This document shows positions 1 through 16,404 of a DNA stretch of 64,000 nt, in pieces (the stretch's first letter is position 1; each line of letters begins with the position of its first letter). Under the pieces are notes generated by a model that was not told the origin of the DNA, did not search any database, and saw nothing but the letters and a program-made list of their open reading frames with translations. The DNA is taken from assembly GCA_036362985.1 (NCBI GenBank), contig JAYGXS010000004.1, forward strand, positions 68,064,237-68,128,236, given 5' to 3'. The DNA comes from Ligula intestinalis (lineage: Eukaryota; Platyhelminthes; Cestoda; Diphyllobothriidea; Diphyllobothriidae). The position numbers and the translations under genes were made by a program.

Positions 1-1120
1 TGTAGAAGATATGGGGATGATATATTTTCAATTGTTGAAAACATAAAGGGAGACGAAGAACTACTGTTTACAAAGAAAAGTTTGCATCTGAACATGAAAT
101 TAACGATGGAAGTAGAAAGTGAAAACCAGTTTTCTTTCTTAGCGTTCAAATGGCCTGACACGCAGGGTTTTCCATAAGAATACGTGGAAAGGGTAGTATT
201 TGCATTATCTAAGTTTTGTTTCCATACAATGAAATATAACTTAGTTTACACTCTCTTCCAGAGGACTAGCAAAATCTGCTCAATGGACATACTGCATGCA
301 AAAATTTCCAACTTCCAGGAAACTCTACTCGAGCGTGGTTACCCAACTCAGTTTATTGACAAGTATAAAAAAACCATACGGCAAATGCTATGGAACAGTT
401 AGTTCCAAAAAAGCCCGTTTTCATATCCTTGACCTTTAAGGGTGACAACATCTTAAACACAATCAAGAGACGCTTGCGTAACACCATTGAAAGGACCTGC
501 TCTAATGCAGGGCTAATATTTTGTAACTCCGCAAAGAACCTCCGGACTCCAATTGCAAAGCATGCCTTGCCATTGTACGCCACTTCAAATTGTGCTTACG
601 AATGTGCCCGCACTTGTTGATGCAAACACCTAGGGCGAATACAAAGACAATTGACAGCCAGAGCTAAGGAGCGCTTGCCGAGTTGGCTATTAAAACAGGA
701 GGATAGAACTCCTCTTTCATCCATTACTGAACACCTATTGGATAAGGCAATTTTAAAGAGCATAAAACATCCTTCCGAGTGCTTGGTCGGGCACGAACAA
801 CTTGTACCTTAAGCTTCCTGGAGGCAGCCTACATACGGTGGTTTAAACCTGACCTATGTAAGCAACTGGAGCCTGTGGTAAATCTAACTCTTCCATGGTG
901 ACACCAGATCCCTGTTTACACTTTTGCTGCCCACAGCGTTTGACTATCCTTCGCTATTGATTGTCTCTTGGCCATTACTTGCGACTCTGATGTTTGTATC
1001 GATTTTTCTGTGTGAATTCAATTTTGTATTTTCTCATTCGTTACTGACTTTATGCAGCGAGAGGATGCAGCTGAAAAGCACTCGCAAAATGTATGGTTTC
1101 ATTAAATTCTACTCTACACG
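1..1120 (+). pseudogene. Penelope-like retroelement, lineage A, decayed, 5' cut by window edge
   Basis: Frame 1 opens with CRRYGDDIFSIVE, the PLE reverse-transcriptase catalytic YxDD block (YGDD here). After an in-frame stop near 173 it continues with a thumb-like stretch (NLVYTLFQR, then RGYPTQFIDKYKK, 240-370). A shifted frame at 390-780 carries the C-terminal endonuclease region: HALPLYATSN, Cys-rich CARTC, RIQRQLTARAKE, then SSITEHLL. The copy at 16405-17870 aligns over the whole length, including the non-coding 3' tail (780-1120). PLE proteins join an RT to a GIY-YIG endonuclease; several stops and frame changes show this copy is dead. The GIY-YIG core (YIGRT in the sister copy) reads HLGRI here. 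Confidence 0.8.
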
Positions 1121-3024
1121 CAATCTTCAAATTTGTACCTGGCCTAAAATATAATATTTATTTATTACTAGATGCTTCAAATATTTGGGTTCGCACAGAT
1201 TGCTGCACTAGCTACCACCTCATTCAGTTTAAGACATGCCCATAACGATTTCCTCCCACTAGAAAGTTCCGTTTATGAAAAGCAAGTGTAGACAAATATT
1301 TTTTGTGCACGCTTGCATCATAGGTAACTGAGGGTTTAAGGTCGAGGCAGAAGGGATGAGGATTGAGATATGCAGAGGCCTTGTTTGTTACCAAATAATT
1401 CATGGTCTTGTCTCCTCGAAGATACGAATACTAATAGAAATTGATGGGCGATGACTTTTTTTGTAAAGAAACATCAGACAAAATGGCTGTCGTGGTATTG
1501 GACGCCACTTATCGAGGATGCGAGTAAAAAGCGAAATTTTTTGAAGACCTACCTAAAACAGGGACTGTTGGCAAAAATCTCACTTAACAGCAGACATTAT
1601 GAAAAATTGAATGAAAATAGGCTATTCGTATGAAGGGACCAATCCCTCACCAACTTTTTAGATTGGTGAAGCATATCCATGCTCCGAAACCTCAATGTCT
1701 TTGGGAGCCTACAGTGACATTTTGGCGTTGAAGTAGACTGACTTTATAACTTGTTTGATGATGCGTGTTACGGAAGATTGGTTAAACCCGGAACTAGTTG
1801 TGCCCAAACCTACACCTCTTCTGGTTATTTGCGAATCTATTTTGCAAAATACACGTATTTTCTACTCTGTGGCGCCATTCCCTCCCCTGCAGTAACTATA
1901 CGATTCCTTTTGCCATCACCACTGTGTGGGACGACACGTCACACGTTAGAGGCTAAACATCTTCTTCAAGCTAGAAGAATTTTTTTTGAAATCGGTGGCA
2001 CGCTGAATTATGCCACCTTTTTATTTGTAGGAATTTTTTCAGTGCTCCTTTCTTAGTTAACCATATTTACTTGATATTGTTGACTATGGTTTTAAATGAC
2101 GGTCCGTTGTAAATCGGATCTGAATTAATGCGTATAACATATTATTTATTCCTGTTTTTATATAGTTTCTCATGCGCAGCTGTTATTATATGCATTGTAT
2201 TAATTGTAGCCACTGCACTACGTGTGTAATGAAAGCGCCCCTTTGGTCTTAAATATACTATTTATTAAGGTAATTTGATGCATGGTGTGGTACACGTAGA
2301 CAACCTGACCGGCTCTGCATCCCATGGCACCACTACCAAGCTGATTGACTCGGACTCGTGAGGCCGCTTGAAGGAGCGTATAATAAGTTGAAAAAAATAT
2401 GTTGCAACGTGTAAAATAGGTCAAATTGTTGCCCATCCAAACACTTTCTTCGTTATGTTAATAAACAGCCGTTGTTCTAACATTTGTCTCGGTCTGCAGT
2501 CTTCATTGTACTTTTCTCAACGTTTCCAAACACATTAAAAGTTCAGTAAATAAAAAATAGCTTTAACATTATTCACATTACGCAGTCACGTGTATCAACC
2601 ACGCAATAATCGCATATAAACCCTTTAAACTTGAATATTTGTGGACGCGTGACCTGGGAAATTTTCGCTATTGACAGCCTTAGGATAAATCTATACCATT
2701 CAGGATATAAAAGAAAACAAAAAATGTGAAAATTATTCAGAGACGAAGAGTGTACATATGGAATAGCGTTGGTAATTGAATAAGGGCCTGACAGTATATC
2801 ACTTATCGCAACCGTTCTTGGAAGAAAATCCTTGACAAGGGCCATATTTGATCACGCATCATCTACAAAAAGTAGAATTATGGCATTTAAATTAAATGCG
2901 TAAGATCACACCTATCATGTTGTTAAAATATATCGTCCAAATTTTCAATTTTGTTTGAAGTAGCCAACCTATCGAGCATATTTCTAAAAGCAAGGTCGAT
3001 GTGTGCGGACTTGATTTTTCTACC
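1121..3024. other. AT-rich DNA without recognised feature
   Basis: I see no conserved protein, tRNA or clear repeat. Short open frames (up to 101 codons at 1751-2056) show no recognisable motif. The 5' flank and promoter of the DPCD gene should lie in the right part, but no convincing TATA or initiator could be singled out. Confidence 0.4.
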
Positions 3025-6564
<3,540 letters not shown>

Positions 6565-9500
6565 CTTCGCCTTGAAGTCTGGAGCCCGTTCCAAGTTTAT
6601 CATCTGATTTTTCGCTGTCTCCTTTGCGTTTTTGTATAAATTTTAGGTTTGCATTTAAAGTTGTTGTATAGACCCGATGTGTTCTTGCTTTCAACGGTAT
6701 TAGGGCTGTGCTTCGAAATATACATTCATAAAGGATAGGATCACAATGGCGTTGACTTTCAAAATAATCTTTGACGGGAGGAAAAATGCTCGAAGGCTCG
6801 TTGCCTTGATAGTGTTCTGTCGATGCCCACTTTACGGCCTCTTTTTAGATCGCGATTCAATTCCAGGAACCATCTACTGCATGCTGTTAGGGCGAGCTCT
6901 CTGTTCACCATTACTGGATTTTTTCGTGTGCCCTGAACTCGATGACCTCTCCAAATGTTCTCTAGTCAGTTCTTGGTCTCTTCCTTAGGTCGTGAGCAAT
7001 TCCAAGTAGATTAAGCGTTTTCATCACAGGAGGATTGTCCGGGTGTCCCTAAATGTCAAAGCCATAAAACGTGCTTTAAACCCTAAAGTTTACGTTGTGT
7101 CAGTTCAGTTGATGGGAAACAAATTGGCGATTATTTCTGGCCTGGTGCCGAAAGCCAGTTATTGCGTCCACCTAAATTAGCCTTAACGAACTTCTGACCG
7201 CCAGTTTAATGTTGCATTATTATCGGAGTTGGGATCCAGTCGTCTTTCGCTATTGCTTATGTTGTCGTAGGAAGATCGCACTGCACGCAGGTGGTCACTT
7301 TTGTTCTCTAACAACCTATAACCTTCGTCCGTTTCAGGGTGAGCGATATACTCTGCAACCAGATTAATTCGCAAAGGAAATAAGCTTATTTCATCTTAAT
7401 AATTTCGTTTAATAATTTTTCTTCTTTCTCGTAGCCTTTGGAACACAGCATTTGTGTTTTGCTTGTTTGGCTAAAGATGATAAAGATCGTAGCGACTCAT
7501 AGTTTTGCATTATATTTTTAGTTTAAGTGTTGCATCTCATATATCCCTAGTTCTAGAATTTTGTCCTACGGAAGCGATCTTGGTAGGGGTTTTATGGGTG
7601 GGGAATTAGGATAGACAGTTGAATATACCTTAATAACTGCTATATGCATTTTATTTTATCGCACTTAAAAATGATGTTGAGTTATATCTATAGCTTTTCC
7701 TAGTCTGTGTTATCGTTAAACATATTGCGGAAAAATCCGATTATCGAAATGCAGTTTTCATTAAAAAAAATAGAAATGGTGGTTAGAAGCTCGTGCACTT
7801 CAACTTGCCTGAGGTCCAACTTACCGTTCTGGAAGCAGATTGGCATAGTTCGCGGTGCGAAGCATCGTGAACACTTTCAAGTTACATGCGGACAACTTAC
7901 TTCCAGCGCCCGGGGGAAGCAACGCTCACTAAATTTTTCCACTGTATACTTACTTCTACACATTTTCTTCACTGCCTATCCTATTTCCCCACCACCTGAA
8001 TTCCCATAACCACTGTTTCCATGGGACAAAATGCTGGGCTAGAGATATGATGTGCACTGCATAAACTACTTTTGCTCTTTATTGCCTTTTGTCATAAAAC
8101 CGGTCGCGCATTGTTTACGGCTATTGTAGTCCGGTATGACGAAATTTTACTCGACCCTTATACTTTTATTTCTGGGCCACTTTAAGTTTATCGTAAATAC
8201 CACTGCGCTAAGCATTAATAATGAACGTTTATATTTCCAGCAAAGGGATGCAGTTGTGTGGCTATAGTGAATCCTTCAGTGCTAAAACAGTAGGCTCAAA
8301 CTCTCTTTTTTGGGTCACGCTTTCGCATTTATTACACAAGCTTAATTGACGATGAAGGGGTGTTGGGATCATTGCGTTATTCCTGTTCCTGAGTGCGAAC
8401 TATATGTCACCACTACTCACCCCTTTGATTTCAATTGCGCAGGTTATACCCATGCTGTCATAAATTAGTAGTCATGTATTTTCACTAAAGCTTTCGGCCG
8501 CCAAATCATAAGCGGAAATGGTTCTAAGTCCATGCACAGAATATCGAGCTGCCTGCAACCCAACTAAGACGGAGGTCGTATAATTCCATCAGTAGTTCAT
8601 TCGTCTAAGACGGCACATTGCTTTGCGGGGCCAGAGAAATCTTTGCCGCAAATGTCGTAGTTGAACTCGGTGCGCCGAACTGGACTGCGGGTTGCGGGTG
8701 AAGGTGCGACACGATTCGTGAACTTCCTCGAAAGGCAACATCAGGCTACGTGTACTGGTCACATTTCTGCTGAAAAACATTGATACCTTTTATAACCTAT
8801 TTCCTAGTATTTAGTTGACCGAGATTCTGCGGCTTACAAGAAACTACGCTGTCCTCGAGGTCTATCTGTAAGATCAGTTAATGAATCTGGTTTTTGAGAT
8901 CAGAAGTCCTGCGCAATCCTCCCTCCCTCCAATGTGATCGAACTTTTTTCTTATTGCCTTTCGTCGTGTTAGCTGAATCGTCTTGTTGACGTCGTCCTTA
9001 CGTTTGGACATCTGAATATCGTCCGTAAACCTTGTCATTAAGCAGTGCATATTTCTGTATGGGGGACGTTTCTTCGGGGTATATGCTCTTTGGTATGTTC
9101 TGCCTGTCTTAGGCAACCCTAAGAGCGTGGTCGAAGGCATAGACGAGCGCATGGAATGCAAAATAAAGTGAAAAATGCATTTTTCCGTAAATCCCACGCC
9201 TCTCAGAACCCGATATCAAAATCTTCAAGAGCATCTATCTTACAGGGCATCCACGAAGGGAAATGGGACGTTTCTGTTTTACTCCGCCAAAAACATTAAG
9301 GTCCCTTCGGGACGTATAGATTTCACCAAAAAAATTAAATAAGCGAAATGGGCTTTCTTATTTAACTGTGTTAAAAATATGTCGAATTTCGGCATTTTCG
9401 AAGCATCGCATCCTACGTACCTAAATACAAGATACAGAACGTTTTCTATCTGTGGTAGTATTGGTCCAAGTGCTTTTAAAACCCCCCTTTTCCGTCATTA

Positions 9501-10242
9501 ATTGTGCACGCGAGCCTCCAAGGCATCTGGCTAACCGCTTTCTGCTTCAAAGGTAGTTTAAAATAGTAAATTGTGACATTTTTTATATGAATCAAGGTGC
9601 CGATGTCCATGTGCGCGGAAGCTCCCCTCGCACGCACATGGGGATAATTTTAAAGTAGAAAGACGGGCGTTGCTTGGCGGGCACTTTGATTCAACTTGAC
9701 TCCGATGAGTCACAGCATAAGGTTCAATCTTACATGTGAACGCCTGCGGTGCAAATGATCTACAAAGGCCTTTTCTGTAACAGCTAAAGCTGCCAGAGAG
9801 AGTGGACTGTCATTACCATGAACACCTAGTTTATGCAAATACGTCGGCCATTTGCGACCGCCCCGTGGATGGACTGGAACACGTTGCAACTTTACGGCCA
9901 TTGCCAGGTCGATAACGGAGTCAGGCGGCCATCTTGCAACAATAGCCCACCGAAGGTGCGCTGTGTTGCAGATAAGCTGCTCCTAACTGCCACGCAGAAT
10001 TAGATAGCATAAACAAAACCACCCGGTCTGATAAGAGCACGTCCGACTGGGGCTGAAACGTGTACTTGAAAACAGCGCGATTCCTGCCACACATATCGAT
10101 GAATCTGACTGATATTCCTTTTCGCCATTTTAGCATCCAGATATCCTTTGTGTCCACATGAAACAATGCCTCTCACGGCAGTCACGTTCAGGTAACCGTC
10201 TTTGATCTACGAGTTGATCCGGACGAGAGCGTCACGTGGTAG
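6565..10242. other. 3' flank of DPCD, mostly unassigned
   Basis: No retroelement or conserved gene is recognised. Minus-strand frames at 7183-7374, 8874-9197 and 9710-9901 are open but not assignable; the first is listed separately as a possible exon. Confidence 0.4.
7183..7353 (-). CDS. possible terminal coding exon of an unknown gene
   Basis: On the minus strand an acceptor-like sequence (TCTGGTTGCAG) precedes an open frame starting EYIAHPETDEGYRLLENK and ending LNWRSEVR-stop. The composition is hydrophilic and protein-like, and it lies in the only non-repetitive part of the window, next to DPCD. I do not recognise the family and see no matching upstream exon, so chance remains quite possible. 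Confidence 0.2.
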   Translation of the reverse strand, partial: EYIAHPETDEGYRLLENKSDHLRAVRSSYDNISNSERRLDPNSDNNATLNWRSEVR

Positions 10243-10700
10243 TTAAGGCTATTAAGTTTAATACTAACGGCTGCGATCTTCCAGGTCCGGTTCCTTAGGA
10301 GAGGAGAGACGTTTTGGGAAGGCCACAGTGTTAAGAACAAGATATTGTGTACAGAAGAGTAGCGAGAAAATTGTCACGCGGTCTGGCATGGCGTTAGACC
10401 CTGAAGGTCGTGTGAGAGCGTGGGGTCGCCACATTGGTCAACGACAATGTCTGCATTCGTCCCACTCGGGACGAAATCCAGAGAGTGGTCTGGCGGCGGT
10501 AATCCCGTGCGGCCGCCGAATGCTCTCTTTGTCTCAGCAGCCTTTCTGGTTATTGGTTGGACCGCGCGAGGTGGGCGCACCGATATGTGCGGTCCGTGTC
10601 TCGCGCGCCAGCATGCGTCTGGCCAGGGGCGTGCCGAAAACTGCCTTTGCGCAAGGTCCTATGCTCTGAGGGACCTGTGTAGCGTCAAGTGTTATTAGGG
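10243..10700 (+). repeat. R1 interspersed repeat, subtype C/B
   Basis: It carries the shared R1 head (TAACGGCTGCGATCTTCCAG, then GGTTCCTTAGGAGAGGAGAG, then TTGTGTACAGAAG). The middle resembles the copy at 47465-47885 (GCGGCCGCCGAATG, then a CCAAT-type TTGGTTGGACCGCGCGAG). The tail (AAAACTGCCTTTGCGCAAGG, CTATGCTCTGAGGGACC) matches the tail of the copy at 25540-25960. No coding capacity. Confidence 0.7.
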
Positions 10701-11140
10701 CGTCCACATGCCTGTCCACACACCTCCGGTAGTCCCTGAATTAATCCCCAAACTTCCTCACTCATTCACTCCCTCTCCGCAAGCAAAACGACCTATGAAG
10801 ATGACGGTACATTATTCTGTAGGCGACGCAGGATAATTCAGCCAGTTGCTTTAAACGCTGGGAAGACCAAAGTAGTTTAATGCTGCATTCCTGCCCAAGC
10901 GGAGCCACCTCTCGAGGTTAGTGGCTGTCAACTAGGGGAAGAAAATGGCTCGAACTGTCGAGGTCTGCATCGCGCGTGGAGAAGCACCGTAGGGGGACAT
11001 GATTGAGGCCGGCTAGATCAGTCGTGATCGCAGCCGCAACAATTACAAGTAAGTAAGCAAACAAAAACAGTGCTCCGTGATCGACTTCGGTGGCCACCTG
11101 TAATAGCTCTACAGTCCTACTTAGTGACAGCTGTGTTATT

Positions 11141-11280
11141 GCGGGGGATTAAGTTAACAGGTAGAACGCTTGCCGCTGCGATCTTTAGGCCTGGTTCCCT
11201 GTGAGAACGGGAAAAAGTGAGACGCCAGGTGGATGGAATACTTTATTCTGTACATAAAAAGTGGAGAACAGGTAAGGATA
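11141..11280 (+). repeat. R1 head fragment
   Basis: Only the 5' ~140 bp is present (TGCCGCTGCGATCTTTAGGC through TTATTCTGTACA). It directly abuts the fuller copy that starts at 11281, giving a head-to-tail pair of R1 heads. Confidence 0.65.
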
Positions 11281-11632
11281 TCGTAGGGAATTAAGTTACT
11301 CAAACCCTGTCAACTGCGATCTTCGGGCCCGGTTCTTTTCGAGAGAAAGTGTCATGGGAGGTCAAAGTAGTAGGAAGAGTTTATTCTGTACAGAAACTAT
11401 GGGAGAATAGGCAAGAGGAAATTGACTGTCAGTCGACCGCAGAACCGCGAGGTAGCGGACGGCGTCTGAAGTGATGTCTGTTCGGCAGTCTTCACATGTG
11501 GTTCTGTGTGTGGTTCTGTGATTGGCTGTTCCAGAGGCCAGAAACGGCAAGCGTTCATAAGTGCGCTTCGACCTGAGCTAGTCACGACAAGCGTTCACAA
11601 GTGCACTTCGTGTGTAGCTAGTCACTACAGGA
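11281..11632 (+). repeat. R1 repeat, subtype A, near full length
   Basis: Head: AACTGCGATCTTCGGGCCCG. Middle: GCAAGAGGAAATTGACTGTC and GCGGACGGCGTCTGAAGTGA. A CCAAT-type box reads TGTGATTGGCTGTTCC. The 3' end is a tandem duplication of ~40 bp: two units each contain CGTTCA(C/T)AAGTGC(A/G)CTTCG and AGCTAGTCAC. This copy serves as the reference for the family here. Confidence 0.75.
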
Positions 11633-11859
11633 GGAATTTGACTGGCGAACGAGCGTGCAATGCAGCTCAGAAGACCACATTATCTTGGCACTCGTCCTGT
11701 ATGAGTCAGTCTCGAAAGGGGCTGGGGCGGACGCATTGGGAGGACAGGCGTTGGTGTGTCTGCATTTATTAGCGACTGTGGGTTTTTGAGCAAGGACGCA
11801 GTTTCCAGCTCCTAGGATGGATTGTCCCACGGGCCACCGAGACTGCTGTCAAAAGGAGT

Positions 11860-12072
11860 GATAGTTGACTGCAGAATGTCCCCCAGTCAGAACTTAGTAA
11901 GAGCGAACAGGTTGGACAGTGTACTGCACAAAGGAGCTAACCAAAGGCTCTGCAGAAACAAGCTGTTCACAGTAAAGGTGCCAGTTGATGTGTGTGTGCG
12001 TGTTCTGTGCCTCTACGCACAGGTTACGGGATCTGGGGACGTCCTCCAGCCAATTAGGAAATGGCGCTCACG
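11860..12072 (+). repeat. repeat F, copy 1
   Basis: It is similar to 24195-24422: both have TTGACTGCAGAAT- or TCGACTACAGAAT-like starts, AGTGTACTG, AGCTAACC/AGCTAACACC, GCTGTTCA, TGTTCTGTGC, and CAGCCAAT(T/C)AGGAAATGG. The last block is also shared with the R1-like copy at 43835. It may be an R1 body that lost its head. Confidence 0.5.
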
Positions 12073-12289
12073 CATTAGCCTTGAGACGCTGCATGTGCAA
12101 TCGGCGGACGCGGTGAGCCTTGGCACATGCTCGCCTGCGCGGAATGAGTCATGTGCAGCCTACAGCTTGTCGGCCAACATCGCGGGCGGCAGCACAGGAC
12201 AAAGCAGCAAAGAAAACGTGTCCGTGCAGGGACTGATCGCAGGACCTCCACACTGCCATCATGTGACCTCATGTGTTGCGTGACGTGGG

Positions 12290-13255
12290 AGGTGGAACGC
12301 ACTACAGGCTCACTACAGTGTTTGGCCCTTCGTAAGGGAAGACGGTTAGGCAATGTGGCCTTAAAAATGGTTGGAAAAACACACGGCCCACAAGCTAACA
12401 GTGGCTTTTAGACGCAAAACATGCGGTCGAAATAGTACGAAAAATAACGCGTTCCTTTCCTATAGGGGTTACCGAATACACCACATTGACTGCACTGGTA
12501 GTAGCTCAAAGCCCAAAAACGTGCTTCTCCGGTCTTGTGAAACTGTTTGACACAGCTATGAGGGGCGCAGTTCGTCAGTTTAATGAATATTATGTGGTTA
12601 TCCCACAGCGACTGAGAGGAGTCAACCCAAATATTGCTACAAACTGTCATTCTGTATCTATAAACCTTCCACTTGAAGGATTTTCTCCAAGTCAGCGACC
12701 GATTTCTGAGAAAATGAAAAGAGCAACACTTTATCAACTGGAGTATCTGCCAGACAGCACACAAGGAACCCTTGAGGACCCACTGTTGAGCAGGTCCCTC
12801 GCAGATGTGTCAGGCACGCAGAACCTACGTCTAAGGGCGCACACCAGCAGAGTCATGTGCGCAGACCGGCCGCGCACGCCAGTACCTCGGGTACACGTGA
12901 CGATCGCGTACGCGTGTAGCGCAAATATTATAGACACGTCTCCGTGGCCGCAGCCTGGCAAACTACGAATCAGCGCGCAGGTCAGAACCCACATCGCACG
13001 CTATAGGCCAGGATTGTTCCAGAAGGACCAGAACCTTACAGACACGCTGTAGTGGACAAGCCAAGAGCCCCGTTGTCTCCATGTTGTCCTGAATAGACCT
13101 CTTGCTCTCAGAACCACCTATTTGCCTTCTTCTGCCTCTTATTTCGGGATATAACAACTGGTGACGCAGGCGAACACATAATATCATCAGTCAATAACTG
13201 TTTTAATCTAGTGTGTTCCTGTGTCAACACTGGTTATTCCCCCCCCAGTTACGTG
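12290..13255. other. unassigned sequence between R1/F repeats and LINE
   Basis: It contains a 188-codon open frame at 12486-13052 without recognisable motifs or ATG-driven structure. I see no LINE endonuclease here, so the LINE downstream appears 5'-truncated at about 13260. Confidence 0.35.
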
Positions 13256-13259
13256 TTAG

Positions 13260-15060
13260 GAAGAGAAGGCAGAATAAGATAACAGATAGTACCGAAACTA
13301 TTTTATGGCTACTTAAGAAAGACCACAGAAACCGGGACCCAATTCCCCTTCTGAAGGCAAGCGACGGAACAGAAATGAGTGAGGATGGAGCAAAAGCTGA
13401 GCATCTTTCACAATTTTTCAAATCGACCTTTACGACTGAAATCGGATTCATCCCTCCAAACTATGGCTTAGACGACGGTCCAAAGATTGAAAATGTTCCC
13501 TTCGCCTAAGCACCCGTTCTTCAGGAGTTTTTGGCACTAAACGACTCGAAATCATCCGGTCCCGATGACATCTCGCCTAAATTACTGAAAGAACTTGCTG
13601 AGGAGCTAGCCAAACCACTTTCTATGCTTTTCAGTACCTCGTTTAAAGCATGTTGTTTACCCGCCTATTGAAAATTCGCACGGATCACACCGTTGTATGA
13701 AGGCGGTAGAAAGGTTTCCTCAAACAGTTATAGACCAATCAGCCTCACTTCGATCTGTTGCAAGATTATGGAAAAGTAGTAAAGCGAGAGCTGATGCGTT
13801 TTTTAGAGCAGCATAACCTTCTATCGGATGCACAACATGGGTTCCGCAGAGGCAGGTCCTGCGTGACGAACCTGCTCCATTGTTTGGAACGCTGGACTCG
13901 GGCAGTTGATGGAGGAAATCCGCTTCATGTAATCTACATCGACTTCAAGAAGGCTTTTGATAGCGTCCCACATCAACGACTTCTACACAAACTCAGCCAA
14001 ATAGGTGTACGAGGAAATCTGCTGAAGTGGATTCAAAGCTTCTTACTTGGCCGCTCCCAAACTGTCCATATTGGTGACCAGCAGTCGGCAGACGTTGCAG
14101 TCGAGAGTGGTTTCCCCCAAGGCTCTGCCCTTGGCCCTATACTGTTCATTATATACGTCAATGACTCCGTCCGTGAACTGGACTGCGATGTGGCTATGTT
14201 TGCCGATGATATTAAGATTTGGAACGTCATCAGAAATTCAGCTCACGAAGAGCGTTTGCAGATAAACCTTAACCGTCTTCAAACTTGGTCTAAAAACTGG
14301 CTTTTGCCGTTTACCGAGAGCAAATGTAGTATCCTATGAGTTGGCCGACCCAGCTCTCAGAACCCCATGGTTTACAGCCTAAATGGCATCCAACTGCAAG
14401 AAGTGGACGCGCAGAAAGATTTGGGAGTAGTGATCTCTGCGTCTCTCAAGCCCTCGCTGCACTGCGCAAAAGTAGCCAAGTCTGCGATGTCCATCCTGTA
14501 TCTTGTCAAAAGGGCTTTTTGTGCCTTCGATAAGACTGTTTTGCTAAGGTCATTGGAACATTTGTGCGGCCAAAGTTGTAGTTCGCAATCCAAGCATGGA
14601 AATCCTGGACCGCGAAAGACCTAAATTCCTTCGAGAAGGTCCAAAGGCGCGCGACCAAACTGGTTACCGGTCAGAGCTTTTTACCCTACGAAAGACGTTT
14701 AGCTTATCTCGATCTTTTTCCGTTAAGTTACAGACAGCTACGTGGCGATCTGATGCAAGCATTTTGTATAATGCGCGGGCAGTGCTGTTGTCTTCTACCT
14801 GATGACTTCTTCGAGTTAGCAACAACGACGAACTTAAGAGGGCATCTCCTCAAACTACGCGTAACAGTGGCCAGACTAGACATACGCAAGTTCTTCTTTG
14901 GTAATAGAGTAGTTGAAGCTTGGAATGCTCTCCCCGCGGACATTGTCATGTCGCCATCTGTGGATGCATTCAAGAGAAGTTTAGATTTTCATACCCGAAA
15001 TGCCCACTAAAATTAGACCTGGCGAGACTGAAATTATGTATATATGTAAGCATACTACTC
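13260..15060 (+). pseudogene. CR1-like non-LTR retrotransposon, 5'-truncated and decayed
   Basis: Fragments in order: NKITDSTETILWLLKKDHRN (linker before the RT), KSSGPDDISPKLLKELAEEL, then NSYRPISLTSICCKIMEK. The RT palm follows: QHGFRRGRSC, IYIDFKKAFDSVPH (motif A), SGFPQGSALGPILF (motif B) and MFADDIKIW (motif C, FADD). Thumb and C-terminal pieces are DLGVVISASLKPSL, RRATKLVTG, and FGNRVVEAWNALPADIV with FKRSLD. That last block is typical of CR1/jockey-group LINEs. In-frame stops (13507, 14336 and others) and frame changes near 13740 and 14550 make it non-functional. No apurinic endonuclease domain is visible. Confidence 0.85.
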
Positions 15061-15164
15061 ACTGATTTTCAGTAATATGTTAGTTTAGAAAACAAGAATT
15101 GCTAGCGTCGTGTCCACCAAACGTTGTGATCCGAGGCTACGCGGATTTGTAATACTTTTCCCAA

Positions 15165-15385
15165 TTCAGGCATGGAATGCTCTGCCTGCGGACATTGTCA
15201 TGTCGCCATCTGAGCACACGTTTAGGATTAAGTCAGACATGTTTAAGATACGATTATGTTAGAACAAATAGCCACTGAGCCCCCGAAAATAAACTGCCAG
15301 TTCCCGAATGCAAATTGTGGAATAATCACATTATAAAAAAGCATACTACTCGCTAATTTTCAGTAATATGTTTGGTAAGAAAACC
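15165..15385 (+). repeat. second CR1-like LINE 3' end
   Basis: It repeats TGGAATGCTCTGCCTGCGGA and TTGTCATGTCGCCATCTG from the C-terminus of the upstream LINE, then diverges. It ends with the same 3' tail (GCATACTACTCGCTAATTTT, CAGTAATATGTT) that follows the first copy at 15051. So two LINE 3' ends of one family lie about 290 bp apart. Confidence 0.7.
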
Positions 15386-16404
15386 ACCGATTACATCTCT
15401 TCTGGCAATTAGTAGGCAGACTCGGTAAACCAACAAGGGTGCACGATGGGCGCATCGCCGTCACTCGATGAGGTTTGCGTGACCTCCGCAAACTTCTCTT
15501 CATGGGACCCTTGGTGTTATGGCGAAAACCGCGATGGACTCTCCCTGACATGCTTTAAACACTCTTAGCACAGGCCATCCGCTTCGAATACACTCTGCAC
15601 CCCCCACCCCTCCACCCCCACCCCCCCCCGGGTGACAGTTTTTCTCCTTAAATCTCTCAAATGGCATTCAAATCCCTAGACTTCTGAACAATGCCTAAGG
15701 AGTTTTTTCACAGTCGGCCCTCAAATTTCGGGGAACGCCACTGTTCTGAAATGTTCTGCAGATCAAATGCATTGAAAAAACTGTACCAATAGGGAGTTCA
15801 AAGGTATTTACCTATATTTCCCTCAAAAAAACCTGACCTAACTGTCAGGTGAACTAGTACATCAAGTCTGTTTCCTGCGTGTCCATCGGCTTGTCTTCTG
15901 TGGTCGGTCTCGTCTCGGCAGTGTATTCAACAACAGAGTCCCGTTCTGCTCGCACCATCGCTATTTAAGGTGCAGTAGTCATTGCTACCCATTGGCCCTC
16001 CATGAGTGTGCATGCGTACGCTCGCTTACGCACGCCTGTGCATATGTCCTCAGCGTGACCTCACTGATAGCAGTAACTTGGCTCCAGGGCAGCCTCGCTT
16101 CGCGCGTGTGCCTCCGTTGTCCTGGTCTAATGTCCGCCCTTAAAAAGGTCGCATGACTTGGCCTGTTCTGTCTGGACCGGATTGGCCTGTTCGCGCGCTT
16201 TGTTCCAGCGTGGCCTCAGGATGTATGTCTGTCTGTCTGGATGACGTGCTCGGTCATCCTACCAATAAAAAATACTCAAGAGGAAATAAAAGTAGAATAA
16301 ATGCAGAAAAATCGATATAAATACAAGGTCGTAAGAATTAGCCAAGTAGCTTATCAATAACATAAGAAGTTTAAACGCTATGGTCAGCAAAAAAAACGGG
16401 CGAA
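15386..16404. other. unassigned sequence with C-rich tract
   Basis: It includes an imperfect poly-C/ACCCC tract at 15598-15632. No protein or repeat family recognised. Confidence 0.4.

Noticed and set aside
12486..13052. 188-codon open frame
   Set aside because: No recognisable domain, low-conservation composition, no splice or start context, and it lies in repeat-rich DNA; probably chance.
13185..13215. reverse-strand CTGATGA near 13190 as a hammerhead
   Set aside because: No GAAA segment follows at a suitable distance, and no helix I.
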